NCBI RefSeq assembly: GCF_025566885.1
Contig: NZ_JAOQJQ010000005.1
Location: 62,001 to 126,000, forward strand
Reading direction: 5' to 3'
Source of the DNA: Brotonthovivens ammoniilytica
GTDB taxonomy: Bacteria > Bacillota > Clostridia > Lachnospirales > Lachnospiraceae
Length of the DNA stretch: 64,000 bases
Shown here: positions 16,017 through 24,800 of the stretch, one piece after another
How positions within the stretch are numbered: position 1 is the stretch's first letter
How the letters are laid out: each line of letters starts with the position of its first letter
Made by a program: the position numbers and the translations under genes
Notes under the pieces: generated by a model
What the model was told of the DNA's origin: nothing
The model's database searches: none
Seen by the model: only the letters and a program-made list of their open reading frames with translations

Positions 16017-16559
16017 CTACATCTGTGATTTTAGTAACTCTAGTTCTTCTGGTACAATGCTGTGAAGAAAAGAATTATGCTTCACTTTCTCACAGCATTC
16101 CTGATAATCCATCCACAAAACCGATTCTAGTTCTTCTTTCTGTATCCGGATTTCATCTGTCTGTATATCCTTCCATAGAACATAAATATTACTGACCTGA
16201 CAATCTTTAAATGGCTTCCCGTGAAACTGTGCCTCTGTGTAAAATTTTCTCTGCCCGCAAAAAATCAGTTCTTTTGGCTGCGCTTTTATTCCCAGTTCTT
16301 CATCTAGTTCCCTCAGGGCAGATGTTAAAAAATCCATTCCCGCGGGTATATGCCCGGCACTTGAAATATCATAACAGCCCGGAAACGATTCCTTTTGCAG
16401 TCCTCTTTTCTGAAGCAGAACCTGCACACGCCCATTTTTTCTTCTCAGTATCCACACATGAGAAGTCCGGTGTCGAAGCCCCATTTTGTGAACTACAGCC
16501 CTCTCCTGTATTTCCCCGGTAGGATTCCCGTTTTTATCTACAATATCTAAAAATTCCAT
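16017..16559 (-). CDS. Nudix hydrolase, isopentenyl-diphosphate-isomerase-like subgroup
   Basis: A 180-residue Nudix protein. The N-terminus (VVHKMGLRHRTSHVWI) and general layout resemble the YfcD/Idi-like subgroup. The Nudix box reads AGHIPAGMDFLTSALRELDEELGI; the metal-binding REL-DEE-LG core is intact, but the first Glu of the consensus (G-x5-E) is Met. Substrate is unknown; members hydrolyse nucleoside diphosphate derivatives or isoprenoid diphosphates. RBS AGGAAGAAAAT precedes the ATG. It is upstream of rbsK in the same direction. Confidence 0.82.
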   Translation of the reverse strand: MEFLDIVDKNGNPTGEIQERAVVHKMGLRHRTSHVWILRRKNGRVQVLLQKRGLQKESFPGCYDISSAGHIPAGMDFLTSALRELDEELGIKAQPKELIFCGQRKFYTEAQFHGKPFKDCQVSNIYVLWKDIQTDEIRIQKEELESVLWMDYQECCEKVKHNSFLHSIVPEELELLKSQM

Positions 16560-16656
16560 ATTTTCTTCCTGCCAATTTTATATTAAACTAATGTTATTCT
16601 AACTGATTCTGTCAAAAAAACCAATCACTGTTTACCACAATTTGGAGGTATTTATC

Positions 16657-17133
16657 ATGAAATTGTTAATATTATCTGATTCACACAGAAATATTCAAAA
16701 TATGGTTCAGGCAGTCCGGCTGGAGGAGCCTGATCTTATGATACATCTGGGGGACCATTATCAGGATGCCATGGAATTAAAACGCCTGTTTTCAGACATT
16801 CCCTTAGAAGCAGTTGCTGGAAACTGCGATTTTGGCCAAAAACCTAGCGAAAAGCTGATTACAGTACATAAAAAACAGATACTTCTCTGTCACGGACATA
16901 ATCAGCATGTAAAATGCGGGCTTTTAAATCTGGAATATGCCGCCAGAGAAAAACAGGCTGATATTGTCCTGTTCGGCCACACACACCGGATCTTTTGTGA
17001 ACAGCACAATCAGCTGGCTATACTAAATCCCGGCAGTATCGGTGATCCAAGATACCCCGGCAGGCCCTCTTACGGCCTGGTTTTCATAGAAGAAGACAGC
17101 ATTTTTTTGCAAACTCAGTTTCTATCTCTGTAA
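16657..17133 (+). CDS. YfcE/MJ0936-family metallophosphoesterase
   Basis: A 158-residue phosphodiesterase of the small calcineurin-like family. Metal ligands are seen in order: ILSDSHRN (Asp/His), HLGDHYQDA, AGNCD, CHGH and FGHTHR. The start ATG at 16657 has GGAGG eight bases upstream; a longer frame from 16642 has no site. The physiological substrate is unknown. It is 20 bp upstream of dinB and likely co-transcribed. Its strand and the convergent repeat after dinB define a two-gene unit. Confidence 0.9.
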   Translation: MKLLILSDSHRNIQNMVQAVRLEEPDLMIHLGDHYQDAMELKRLFSDIPLEAVAGNCDFGQKPSEKLITVHKKQILLCHGHNQHVKCGLLNLEYAAREKQADIVLFGHTHRIFCEQHNQLAILNPGSIGDPRYPGRPSYGLVFIEEDSIFLQTQFLSL

Positions 17134-17153
17134 AACTGTACAAAGGAGCTTTT

Positions 17154-18392
17154 ATGTCTGATCTGATCTTTCACATTGATGTTAATTCCGCTTACTTAAG
17201 CTGGAGTTCCGTTGAAAAACTAAAAAAGGGAAGTCTTGTTGATCTTAGAACCGTGCCTTCTATTATTGGCGGAGACCGAAAAAGCAGACACGGTGTCGTT
17301 CTGGCAAAGTCCATTCCCGCAAAAAAATTTGGAATACAGACCGGTGAACCTGTTGCAGCAGCTTTACGCAAATGCCCCACACTGATCATAGAACCGCCGG
17401 ATCACAACATGTACCGGACATACAGCAAACGGCTTACAGAGTATCTATACTCCATCACTCCTGACATTGAACAAGTATCCATTGATGAGTGCTATTTAAA
17501 TTTTGCCCCGATTTCCCATAATTATCCTTCCTCCCAGATAGCTGCCGAAAAAATCAGAAAAGAAATCCGTACCCAGATGGGATTTACTGTAAATATCGGT
17601 ATTTCCTCAAAAAAAGTGCTTGCTAAAATGGCCAGCGATTTTGAAAAACCGGATAAAACCCACACCCTGTTTCCGGACGAAATTCAGACAAAAATGTGGC
17701 CTCTGCCTGTAGAACACCTTTTTATGGTGGGCCGTACCTCCGCCTTAAAGCTTCATACAATGGGCATCCACACCATCGGCAGCCTGGCAGCTGCCGACCT
17801 AGAACTTTTAACTTCTGTGTTTAAAAGCCACGGCCGGCTTATATGGGAGTATGCAAACGGTATTGACAACAGTTTTGTTGATCCAGAAACACACCAGGCA
17901 AAGGGAATCGGAAATTCAACAACGCTGTCTGAGGATGCCCGGACAATGGAAGAAATCGAAACGGTTCTTGGCAGACTTTCTGAAAAAGTTTCCCTGAGAC
18001 TTCGCAAAGCCGGCCAGCTGGCCGGGACACTGACCGTTGAAATAAAGTACCATACGTTTCAGTCAGCCTCCCGTCAGATGCAGCTTCTTACTCCTTCAAA
18101 CAGCAGTCAGGATATTTACCGGACCGCCAGACAGCTGGCCGGGCAGCTATGGAACGGATCTCCAGTACGCCTCCTTGGGATTCGCAGTTCAAAGCTTACC
18201 GATGCATCCCAGCCGCTGCAGATGTCAATTTTTGATTTGAATCTTTCAGGCAGCCAAACATCTTCTGCCGTCTCCGGGAAGGATACAGCCGGTAAATTCC
18301 AGAAGCTGGATGCCGCCCTGGATCAAATACGACAAAAATACGGACCTGATTCTGTCAAACGGGCCAGTTCCATAAAAAAGAACCTTCCCTGA
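17154..18392 (+). CDS. dinB: DNA polymerase IV (Y family)
   Basis: Translesion polymerase that bypasses damaged template bases. The 412-residue protein has the Y-family catalytic motifs: HIDVNSAYLSW (first Asp, about 6-16), and the YxxSIDE equivalent QVSIDECYLNF (about 108-118), followed by helix-hairpin-helix (MVGRTSALKLHTMGIHTIG) and the little-finger domain. The C-terminal tail has QMSIFDL, a fit for the beta-clamp binding peptide. RBS AAAGGAGC is seven bases upstream. No LexA-type operator was recognised in the short upstream gap. It ends just before the copy-3 repeat. Confidence 0.95.
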   Translation: MSDLIFHIDVNSAYLSWSSVEKLKKGSLVDLRTVPSIIGGDRKSRHGVVLAKSIPAKKFGIQTGEPVAAALRKCPTLIIEPPDHNMYRTYSKRLTEYLYSITPDIEQVSIDECYLNFAPISHNYPSSQIAAEKIRKEIRTQMGFTVNIGISSKKVLAKMASDFEKPDKTHTLFPDEIQTKMWPLPVEHLFMVGRTSALKLHTMGIHTIGSLAAADLELLTSVFKSHGRLIWEYANGIDNSFVDPETHQAKGIGNSTTLSEDARTMEEIETVLGRLSEKVSLRLRKAGQLAGTLTVEIKYHTFQSASRQMQLLTPSNSSQDIYRTARQLAGQLWNGSPVRLLGIRSSKLTDASQPLQMSIFDLNLSGSQTSSAVSGKDTAGKFQKLDAALDQIRQKYGPDSVKRASSIKKNLP

Positions 18393-18396
18393 CATT

Positions 18397-18495
18397 CCGC
18401 CGCAGTGCGATCATCAGCGGAGCGTTTTTTTGCTCTATAGGAATCGGTACTTTTCAGCTTTATCACAACACAGTATTTCCTATAGAGCAAAAAAA
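18397..18495 (+). repeat. Double-hairpin dispersed repeat, copy 3
   Basis: Same element as at 5032 and 14340: CCGCCGCAGTGCGATCATC then AGCGGAGCG, T7, GCTCTATAGGAA / TTCCTATAGAGC, A7. It starts four bases after the dinB stop and lies between convergent dinB and the DUF6465-like gene. On the far side a further A/T-flanked hairpin (ATCCGGACCG...CGGCCCGGAT) ends the opposite gene. Confidence 0.9.
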
Positions 18496-18538
18496 TCCGG
18501 ACCGCCAGTAAATATCAACTGACGGCCCGGATTTTTTT
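18496..18538 (-). terminator. Terminator of the DUF6465-like gene
   Basis: AAATCCGGACCGCCAG and TGACGGCCCGGATTT form an inverted repeat, with a T/A run on either side. On the minus strand it ends in TTTTTTTGC, 20 bases after the stop codon at 18559. It touches repeat copy 3. Confidence 0.7.
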
Positions 18539-18558
18539 ACGATTACCGATACCTGATT

Positions 18559-19017
18559 CTAAAGATCAATTTTTCCTGTATATTCACCATTTATCACATA
18601 ATAAGCGGCATTTTCTTCCGGTTTCATATATAAATCCATTTTTTTTGCAGCAATATCTTCATACATAGAACGAAACTGCTCTAGGACTTTCTGAGAAACT
18701 TCCTCCTGGGAAATTTCTTTTCCTTCATATTGAAGATATACTTTTGTCACCGGTTTCCTCATTCTGACAGCTGCCTTCTTAGCAGTTTTAGCCAGCTCCA
18801 CTGTACTTTCCGATGCACTCTCAGCCAGCTTTACAGCTCCCTTTTTCGCACTTTTAGCCAGCTCCGCTGTTCCTTCCGATGCATTTTCTGCAAACTTTTC
18901 CACTTCTTTTTTCGCTGCTTTTGCTCTCTTTACAGTTTCTTTTTTAATTACAGACGCTTTTTTCTTCGCGTCCTCTTTTATTTCATCCATTCTGGTTTTT
19001 GTTTTTTTCTCTTCCAT
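18559..19017 (-). CDS. DUF6465-like Lys/Ala-rich protein
   Basis: A 152-residue protein recalled as DUF6465; function unknown. Residues 1-90 are a charged helical region with an internal duplication: ENASEGTAELAKSAKKGAV and ESASESTVELAKTAKKAAV are adjacent, similar 19-residue units. This resembles Lys/Ala-rich, histone H1-like or late-embryogenesis-like helices. Residues 92-152 form a compact domain (VYLQYEGKEISQEEV to ENAAYYVINGEYTGKIDL) with a mixed alpha/beta look. RBS AGGAGGGAG precedes the ATG. It is monocistronic and divergent from nfo. DNA or cell-wall binding by the basic helix is only a guess. Confidence 0.7.
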   Translation of the reverse strand: MEEKKTKTRMDEIKEDAKKKASVIKKETVKRAKAAKKEVEKFAENASEGTAELAKSAKKGAVKLAESASESTVELAKTAKKAAVRMRKPVTKVYLQYEGKEISQEEVSQKVLEQFRSMYEDIAAKKMDLYMKPEENAAYYVINGEYTGKIDL

Positions 19018-19309
19018 CTGTTTCTCCCTCCTGACAAAAGACTATAGATTCCAGAACTTCAAAATCCATAATGTCTTAAATTAATAATTTCTTCCGGAAA
19101 TATCTTCTCCATATTTCTGAACCCATTGTAGTCACTTTCAGAAACTATGTCAAGAGTTACTATTTTCAGTGCCTGTCCCTTTATTCTGCACAAAGCTGTT
19201 CTTTTGTTTTTTTGTTTGTACTGTACCTAAGGTGCTGCTTTGTGATATACTTCACTTAATTGTCATTCCAAAAGCAGCAGACAAACCACATTAAAAATAA
19301 AGGAGCATT
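19018..19309. other. Intergenic region between DUF6465-like gene and nfo
   Basis: About 290 bases holding the two divergent promoters. A candidate nfo -10 is TATACT at about 19244. GCTGCTTT (about 19232) and AAAGCAGC (about 19271) form an 8-bp inverted repeat around the putative transcription start. No gene or known riboswitch was seen. Confidence 0.4.
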
Positions 19310-20176
19310 ATGTTAAAAATAGGATCCCATATTGGCATGTCCGGCAAGGACATGCTGCTAAACTCAGCTAAAGAAGCTGCCGGATACGGCGCTAATACAT
19401 TTATGGTATATACCGGCGCTCCTCAAAACACCAGAAGAAAGGATATCAGCCAATTGAATATCCCTGAAGCCTGGAACTATATGAAGGAACATCAGATAGA
19501 AGAGCTTGTTATCCATGCACCTTATATTATCAATCTTGGAAACGCCGTGAAACCGGAAACCTTTACACTGGCCGTTGATTTCCTGGCCCTTGAGCTGGAA
19601 CGCAGTACAGCTATGGGCAGTCATATTCTGATCCTGCATCCCGGAGCCCATGTAGGAGCCGGAACCCAGGCGGGAACAAAAAAAATCATCGAAGGATTAA
19701 ATGCCGTACTAACAGCCGATACTCCGTGCATGATTGCACTGGAAACTATGGCGGGCAAGGGAAGTGAAATCGGCCGAAGCTTTGAAGAACTGGCCGCAAT
19801 ATATGACGGTGTTGTACACAATGATAAACTCCGGGTATGTTTTGACACCTGTCATACCCATGACGCCGGGTATGATATTATTCATGATTTTGACGGGGTC
19901 ATAAACCACTTTGACAGCCTCATCGGAAAAGATCAGATCTCTGTGTTTCACATCAATGACAGTAAAAATATATGTGGAGCTCATAAGGACCGGCACGCAA
20001 ACATCGGTAAAGGAGAAATTGGCTTTGAAGCATTAAACTACATTGTACATCATCCGGATTTTGAACGTGTCCCCAAAATATTGGAAACCCCTTATATTCC
20101 GGATCCGGATAATCCAAAAAAATCTTATCCCCCCTATAAAGATGAGATTGCATGGCTGAGAAAGGAGCACATATGA
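19310..20176 (+). CDS. nfo: Deoxyribonuclease IV (AP endonuclease)
   Basis: Cuts 5' to abasic sites in base excision repair. The 288-residue TIM-barrel has the AP-endonuclease-2 signatures: GSHIGMSG (5-12), [10 protein letters not shown] (about 66-75), HPGAHVG (about 110-116), [12 protein letters not shown] (about 145-156), [13 protein letters not shown] (about 178-190) and HINDSK, with H-N-D zinc ligands and [21 protein letters not shown] is before ATG. Its stop overlaps the start of xth in ATGA, so both repair nucleases are made from one transcript. Confidence 0.95.
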   Translation: MLKIGSHIGMSGKDMLLNSAKEAAGYGANTFMVYTGAPQNTRRKDISQLNIPEAWNYMKEHQIEELVIHAPYIINLGNAVKPETFTLAVDFLALELERSTAMGSHILILHPGAHVGAGTQAGTKKIIEGLNAVLTADTPCMIALETMAGKGSEIGRSFEELAAIYDGVVHNDKLRVCFDTCHTHDAGYDIIHDFDGVINHFDSLIGKDQISVFHINDSKNICGAHKDRHANIGKGEIGFEALNYIVHHPDFERVPKILETPYIPDPDNPKKSYPPYKDEIAWLRKEHI

Positions 20177-20928
20177 AACTTATTTCCTGGAATGTAAACG
20201 GGCTGCGCGCCTGTGTCAATAAAGGCTTTCTTGAATATTTCCACGAAGCAGATGCCGATATATTCTGTATTCAGGAATCTAAACTCCAGGAGGGTCAGAT
20301 TCAGCTTGACCTTCCCGGCTATTATCAATATTGGAATTATGCTGAAAAAAAGGGGTATTCCGGCACTGCTGTTTTCAGCCGTCAGAAACCGCTTCAGGTT
20401 CTGTATGGCATACAGGAAGAAAGGCATGACAAAGAGGGCCGCGTGATCACACTGGAATTTGAGACCTTTTATTTTGTAACCTGCTATACCCCCAACTCGC
20501 AAAACGAGCTTGCAAGACTTGACTACCGCATGGACTGGGAAGACAGCTTCCGCAGCTATCTTTTGCTGCTGAATGAAAAAAAACCAGTTATTCTCTGCGG
20601 TGATCTAAATGTTGCTCATAAAGAAATTGACTTAAAAAATCCTAAGACAAACCGGAAAAATGCCGGTTTTACAGATGAAGAACGAGAAAAAATGACCCTT
20701 TTACTGGACAGCGGTTTTATTGACACATTCCGCTATTTTTATCCGGAGCAGGAACAGATCTATTCCTGGTGGTCTTACCGTTTTAAAGCAAGAGAAAAGA
20801 ATGCCGGATGGCGGATTGACTATTTTATCACTTCAGAATCTCTGAAAGAAAGTCTGAAAGATGCCAAAATCCATACCGACATCTTCGGTTCGGACCACTG
20901 TCCTGTAGAACTGGATATTGAATTGTAA
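20173..20928 (+). CDS. xth: Exodeoxyribonuclease III
   Basis: AP endonuclease and 3'-phosphatase/exonuclease for repair of damaged ends. The 251-residue protein has the ExoIII signatures: [10 protein letters not shown] (4-13), [13 protein letters not shown] (Glu metal ligand), [22 protein letters not shown], and the C-terminal [11 protein letters not shown] with the catalytic His. Chosen start overlaps the nfo stop by 4 bp and has AAAGGAG seven to eight bases upstream; a longer in-frame start inside nfo was rejected. The nfo-xth pair gives two different AP endonucleases in one operon. Confidence 0.95.
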   Translation: MKLISWNVNGLRACVNKGFLEYFHEADADIFCIQESKLQEGQIQLDLPGYYQYWNYAEKKGYSGTAVFSRQKPLQVLYGIQEERHDKEGRVITLEFETFYFVTCYTPNSQNELARLDYRMDWEDSFRSYLLLLNEKKPVILCGDLNVAHKEIDLKNPKTNRKNAGFTDEEREKMTLLLDSGFIDTFRYFYPEQEQIYSWWSYRFKAREKNAGWRIDYFITSESLKESLKDAKIHTDIFGSDHCPVELDIEL

Positions 20929-20937
20929 TTATTTACT

Positions 20938-20957
20938 GCCCCGGCATCCCGCGGGGC
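20938..20957. terminator. GC-rich hairpin between convergent xth and glpK
   Basis: GCCCCG / CGGGGC with an 8-base loop. It lacks a clear T run on either strand, so it is only a weak terminator candidate. Confidence 0.35.
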
Positions 20958-20960
20958 ATT

Positions 20961-22463
20961 CTAGCTGTTTTCTTCCTGTGCCCAGAACAGAGCGCAGGAA
21001 ACGGCCCGCCTCCATCCTTTCAGCAGATCATCACGATCTGCTGATTTCATATTCGGTGTAAACTTACAATTCAGCTGCCAGTTAGCCCGAATATCACTCT
21101 TACTTTTCCAGTATCCCACTGCCAGACCAGCAAGATAGGCTGCTCCCAAAGCAGTGGTTTCAATACAATCCGGCCGGTATACGGGGCTTCCTGTAATATC
21201 TGCCTGAAACTGCATCAGAAAGTTATTTGCACTGGCGCCTCCATCTACTTTCAGTCTGTCTAATGCTACTCCTGCCTCTTCTCTCATAGCCTCTATTACA
21301 TCCCGCACCTGATAGGCTACCGATTCCAATGTAGCACGAATAAGATGTTCCTTTAATGTTCCTCTGCTGATACCAACAATGGTTCCTCTGGCATCCGGAT
21401 TCCAGTAAGGTGCTCCCATCCCGGAAAATGCCGGAACAATATAAACCCCGTTGCTATCTTTTACTCTCCTGGCAAAGCTTTCCGACTGCTCTGACTGTTG
21501 GAAAAGTTTCATTCCGTCTCTTAACCACTGCACCGCAGAACCTCCCGCAAATACACTCCCTTCTAGAGCATATTGAATAGAATCACCATCACAGGCAGCA
21601 ATGGTCGTCAAAAGGCCATGTCCGGATACAATTCTGTCCGCACCAGTATTCATCAGCAAAAAACATCCTGTGCCATAGGTGTTTTTTATTTCCCCTTTTT
21701 CAAAACAGCACTGCCCAAACAATGCTGCCTGCTGATCTCCCGCTGCGCCGGCAATGGGAATACCTGCTCCCATTAAATCTGCATCGGTATATCCGTAAAT
21801 GCTGCTGGATTTTCTTACCTGTGGCAGCATACTTTCAGGTATCCTGAAATAATTCAGCAGTTTCTTATCCCAGCACAGCTTCTCTATATCAAAAAGCATC
21901 GTTCTGGATGCATTTGTATAATCGGTTACATGAACGCGGCCCTTTGTCAGTTTCCAGATCAGCCAAGTATCCACGGTTCCAAACAGCAGATTTCCCTGCT
22001 CCGCTTCTTCTCGTGCCCCAGGTACATGATCTAGAATCCAGGATATTTTGGCTGCACTAAAATAAGCATCCGGAATCAGTCCTGTTCTGGAAGTAACGTA
22101 AGAAGCCAGCCCGTCCCGGCACAGCTGTTCAATCTGTCCGGCCGTCCTTCTGCACTGCCATACAATGGCATTATAAACCGGTTCTCCTGTATAACGGTTC
22201 CAGACAATGGTCGTTTCTCTCTGATTGGTAATTCCAATACCCAAAATCTGCCCGGAACTAATATCTCTTGCCGCCTGAGCCTCCTTAAGAACCGCATACT
22301 GCGAAGCCCAGATCTCCTTTGGATCCTGCTCTACCCACCCCGGCTTTGGGTAAATCTGTTTTACTTCTTTTTGCGCTTTGCTGATAACTGTTCCTTTTCG
22401 ATCAAATAATATACATCTAGAACTGGTAGTACCCTGATCCAGGGCCATGATATAATCCTTCAT
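20961..22463 (-). CDS. glpK: Glycerol kinase
   Basis: Phosphorylates glycerol to sn-glycerol-3-phosphate. From the chosen ATG it is 500 residues, the usual length. FGGY-kinase signatures are present: [13 protein letters not shown] (phosphate 1), [48 protein letters not shown] (adenosine motif) and [18 protein letters not shown] longer frame adding 21 residues runs into the upstream methylase gene and was rejected. It starts 19 bases after that gene. No glycerol facilitator or GlpO/GlpD is adjacent, so the grouping with amidase and RNA methylase is not functional. Confidence 0.95.
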   Translation of the reverse strand: MKDYIMALDQGTTSSRCILFDRKGTVISKAQKEVKQIYPKPGWVEQDPKEIWASQYAVLKEAQAARDISSGQILGIGITNQRETTIVWNRYTGEPVYNAIVWQCRRTAGQIEQLCRDGLASYVTSRTGLIPDAYFSAAKISWILDHVPGAREEAEQGNLLFGTVDTWLIWKLTKGRVHVTDYTNASRTMLFDIEKLCWDKKLLNYFRIPESMLPQVRKSSSIYGYTDADLMGAGIPIAGAAGDQQAALFGQCCFEKGEIKNTYGTGCFLLMNTGADRIVSGHGLLTTIAACDGDSIQYALEGSVFAGGSAVQWLRDGMKLFQQSEQSESFARRVKDSNGVYIVPAFSGMGAPYWNPDARGTIVGISRGTLKEHLIRATLESVAYQVRDVIEAMREEAGVALDRLKVDGGASANNFLMQFQADITGSPVYRPDCIETTALGAAYLAGLAVGYWKSKSDIRANWQLNCKFTPNMKSADRDDLLKGWRRAVSCALFWAQEENS

Positions 22464-22482
22464 AAGTCTTTCGGCTGCTCCT

Positions 22483-23961
22483 TTACCGATAGGTAATAAT
22501 AAATACATACGTTTTATTTTTTTCACTTATACAGTATTCCCGTTCCAGATGGAACTGATTTCTTAAACGAATCTGTTTTTTTACAAATCCAATCTCACCG
22601 GAATACATAACAATCGTGCCATTTTTCTTAACCAATTCTGATGCCCGCGTAAAAAACATTTCGTATAGCTTTTCCAGTCTTTCATAAGACATGGAGCCTT
22701 TCACCGGCATATCTGTAATAATTTCATCAAATAAATATTCATGCCTGAAATCCGAAAAATCACGATTAATATAATTTATGTTCATCCCGGCAATTCTGGT
22801 GTTAGCCCGGGCTTTTTCTACTGCCTCCCCAAAGATATCCAGGCCATAGCTGTCTCTTGCCGGTTCTAAATAATTCCGCTCTATCAGCATGGTTCCCACA
22901 CCACAGAACGGATCAAGAACCTGTCCGTGTTCTGTCAGATAATTCTTTGCAAGAGCCAGAATCCCTGCTGCCGCAAAGGGCTGCATCCCCGCTGAAATAT
23001 GATATCTGCGGTATGCAAACCGGGTATCTGGTATCGTCAAAAGCTTCACACACGGATAAAAGCTCCCCTCTTTATTCTGAATCAGACGGATCTCTATTTC
23101 GTAATGAGAGGCCGAATTAATCAGCTGTCTTTCAAACAGTTCTTCTAGCTGCGCCGCCGCCTTTTTTGAAAACCTGCTTCGCTCCTCTAAACTCATTGGA
23201 CCGGTAACACCAAGGCGGAAATAATACGGACCGTCTTCTTTGTGATTCTCTTTAAGAATCTGCTTAAGATCTGACTGATACAGCCATTTAGCAATTTCGT
23301 CAGCATCTCTGGGCAGTTCTTTTTCTCCGTGAATAACAAAAAGCAGTTCTTTAAATGTTCTGATTTTAAGAATCTGCTTAAGATCACAGGTCTTCGTTCG
23401 AAGACCCGCCCCGGTTTTCACCGTCTGGCTTCCGGTAACCTGGGCAGCTGTAAGGTCTCGAAATGCCGGTATTGTAGTTAAAATTACTTCATTCATCCTC
23501 TGCCAGCCCTGAAACGTATGCTTTTTCACACCTTCCACAGATAAGATCAGCTGCTGAAGCTCTCTCATTTCATTTTGTATATGTTTCTTTTCTTCAATCT
23601 CACAGCTCTTTTGGGAAAGTTCCTGCAGACGCTTTTTAAAAAGCTCTAGATACTCCTGACAGGGAAGCTCACCCAGCGCCCTTAGATATTCAGCCCGTAC
23701 AAACATGGTCTCTTCTGCTTCATATGCATCCACAAGTACATCCACAGCATCCGCACAATGTACAATCCCCAGGATGCTTGCAGCATTTTTTCGTATTTTG
23801 GGATCTTCTTCCACAAGAAGCTTCATGATAAAATCACAGCATCCATCTGTCAGTTTCTGAAACTGCTTTTTTCCGTTTTCTGTTTTCAATTCCTGCTTTA
23901 GTGTAATTAAATTCTCTCTTATATTTTCTTTGTTTAAAATATTTTCATATTCTTTTCTCAT
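22483..23961 (-). CDS. UPF0020/THUMP-type RNA methyltransferase with N-terminal HEAT-like region
   Basis: A 492-residue protein. Residues 40-110 look like HEAT repeats ([28 protein letters not shown]). About 150-320 resembles the THUMP-containing region of Trm14/RlmL-type enzymes, ending with the [12 protein letters not shown] hallmark that precedes UPF0020 methylase domains. About 330-492 is the Rossmann domain with motif [14 protein letters not shown] (349-361) and motif IV TDMPVKG (416-422) in place of the usual N/DPPY. It probably methylates guanine in tRNA or rRNA; the altered motif IV makes this uncertain. ATG overlaps the amidase stop (ATGA) and glpK follows. Confidence 0.8.
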   Translation of the reverse strand: MRKEYENILNKENIRENLITLKQELKTENGKKQFQKLTDGCCDFIMKLLVEEDPKIRKNAASILGIVHCADAVDVLVDAYEAEETMFVRAEYLRALGELPCQEYLELFKKRLQELSQKSCEIEEKKHIQNEMRELQQLILSVEGVKKHTFQGWQRMNEVILTTIPAFRDLTAAQVTGSQTVKTGAGLRTKTCDLKQILKIRTFKELLFVIHGEKELPRDADEIAKWLYQSDLKQILKENHKEDGPYYFRLGVTGPMSLEERSRFSKKAAAQLEELFERQLINSASHYEIEIRLIQNKEGSFYPCVKLLTIPDTRFAYRRYHISAGMQPFAAAGILALAKNYLTEHGQVLDPFCGVGTMLIERNYLEPARDSYGLDIFGEAVEKARANTRIAGMNINYINRDFSDFRHEYLFDEIITDMPVKGSMSYERLEKLYEMFFTRASELVKKNGTIVMYSGEIGFVKKQIRLRNQFHLEREYCISEKNKTYVFIITYR

Positions 23962-24629
23962 GATCTTTTTCTTCCGTCACTTTTCCATTTCTCAGTATAG
24001 TTTTCTACATCCTGTTTAAACTGCTCCCATGCATCCTCATGTTCCACAAAATACAGCGGACACTTTTTCCCTGTCACATCATAATGCCGAATCACATCAT
24101 CTGCAGACAGTTGAAACTTTCCGCACAGCCAGGCGGTAAGGTGCACCAGACTGTTATATGTTTTCTTATTAAATTTTCCGTCTTCCTTTTCATGGCAGCA
24201 CTCTATTGCAATGGTATCTGTATTTCTTCCATTAGACGCATATGCGATCTCAGCCGTTGGAATGCATTGAACAATTTCGCCGTCTATTCCAACGATAAAA
24301 TGTGAACTTGCTTTTGTAATTTTGGAATCTTTCAGTCCTTCAAAATAATCCCGGTTCTGCATCGCTGTACTTCCCGGATTGGCAGTATAATGAATCACAA
24401 TCCCTTTTACTTTTGCCATGGCAATCCCGGGTCTTGAGTAAGGATTTACCGTCAGCAGTTCCACATCGTAATCAGGAGCTTCCTCTACTGCATCTAGCGC
24501 ATCTAATCTGCCTTCCCTGAACTGATTGATCTTTACAATACTGACAACAATCAACACAAGAAGCACAACACAGCCCAGGAAGCGGCCGGCCGCCTTCTTT
24601 TTTCCTTTTTTTCTGTAACTACCTGTCAT
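23958..24629 (-). CDS. N-acetylmuramoyl-L-alanine amidase (Amidase_2), membrane-anchored
   Basis: A 223-residue peptidoglycan amidase cleaving between MurNAc and L-Ala. One N-terminal signal-anchor (about 17-34) follows a basic KKGKKK segment, so the enzyme faces outside. The zinc amidase domain has His80 in VIHYTANPG, SSHFIVGIDGEIVQ (109-121), and His182 with the Lys/Cys in RHYDVTGKKCP (181-191). It is first in an operon with the RNA methylase (4-bp overlap) and glpK. Roles in sporulation or cell separation are possible; nothing local decides this. Confidence 0.88.
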   Translation of the reverse strand: MTGSYRKKGKKKAAGRFLGCVVLLVLIVVSIVKINQFREGRLDALDAVEEAPDYDVELLTVNPYSRPGIAMAKVKGIVIHYTANPGSTAMQNRDYFEGLKDSKITKASSHFIVGIDGEIVQCIPTAEIAYASNGRNTDTIAIECCHEKEDGKFNKKTYNSLVHLTAWLCGKFQLSADDVIRHYDVTGKKCPLYFVEHEDAWEQFKQDVENYTEKWKSDGRKRS

Positions 24630-24800
24630 GCCGGATGAGGCACCTCTTTTCTTTTGAATTTATTTATAATACCAGAGTACTATGCCTGTATCATACGATA
24701 CAAAACCATCATTTCAGCATCTCTGTCATCCGTTTTTTTTAAATCCATTATAGTATAGCATAGCAAAATCTGAAATCCAATGAAAGTTTCACAAGGCTCA

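Noticed and set aside
5032..18495. Double-hairpin repeats as insertion sequence or CRISPR remnants
   Set aside because: There is no transposase, no visible target-site duplication, the copies are kilobases apart and there are no spacers.
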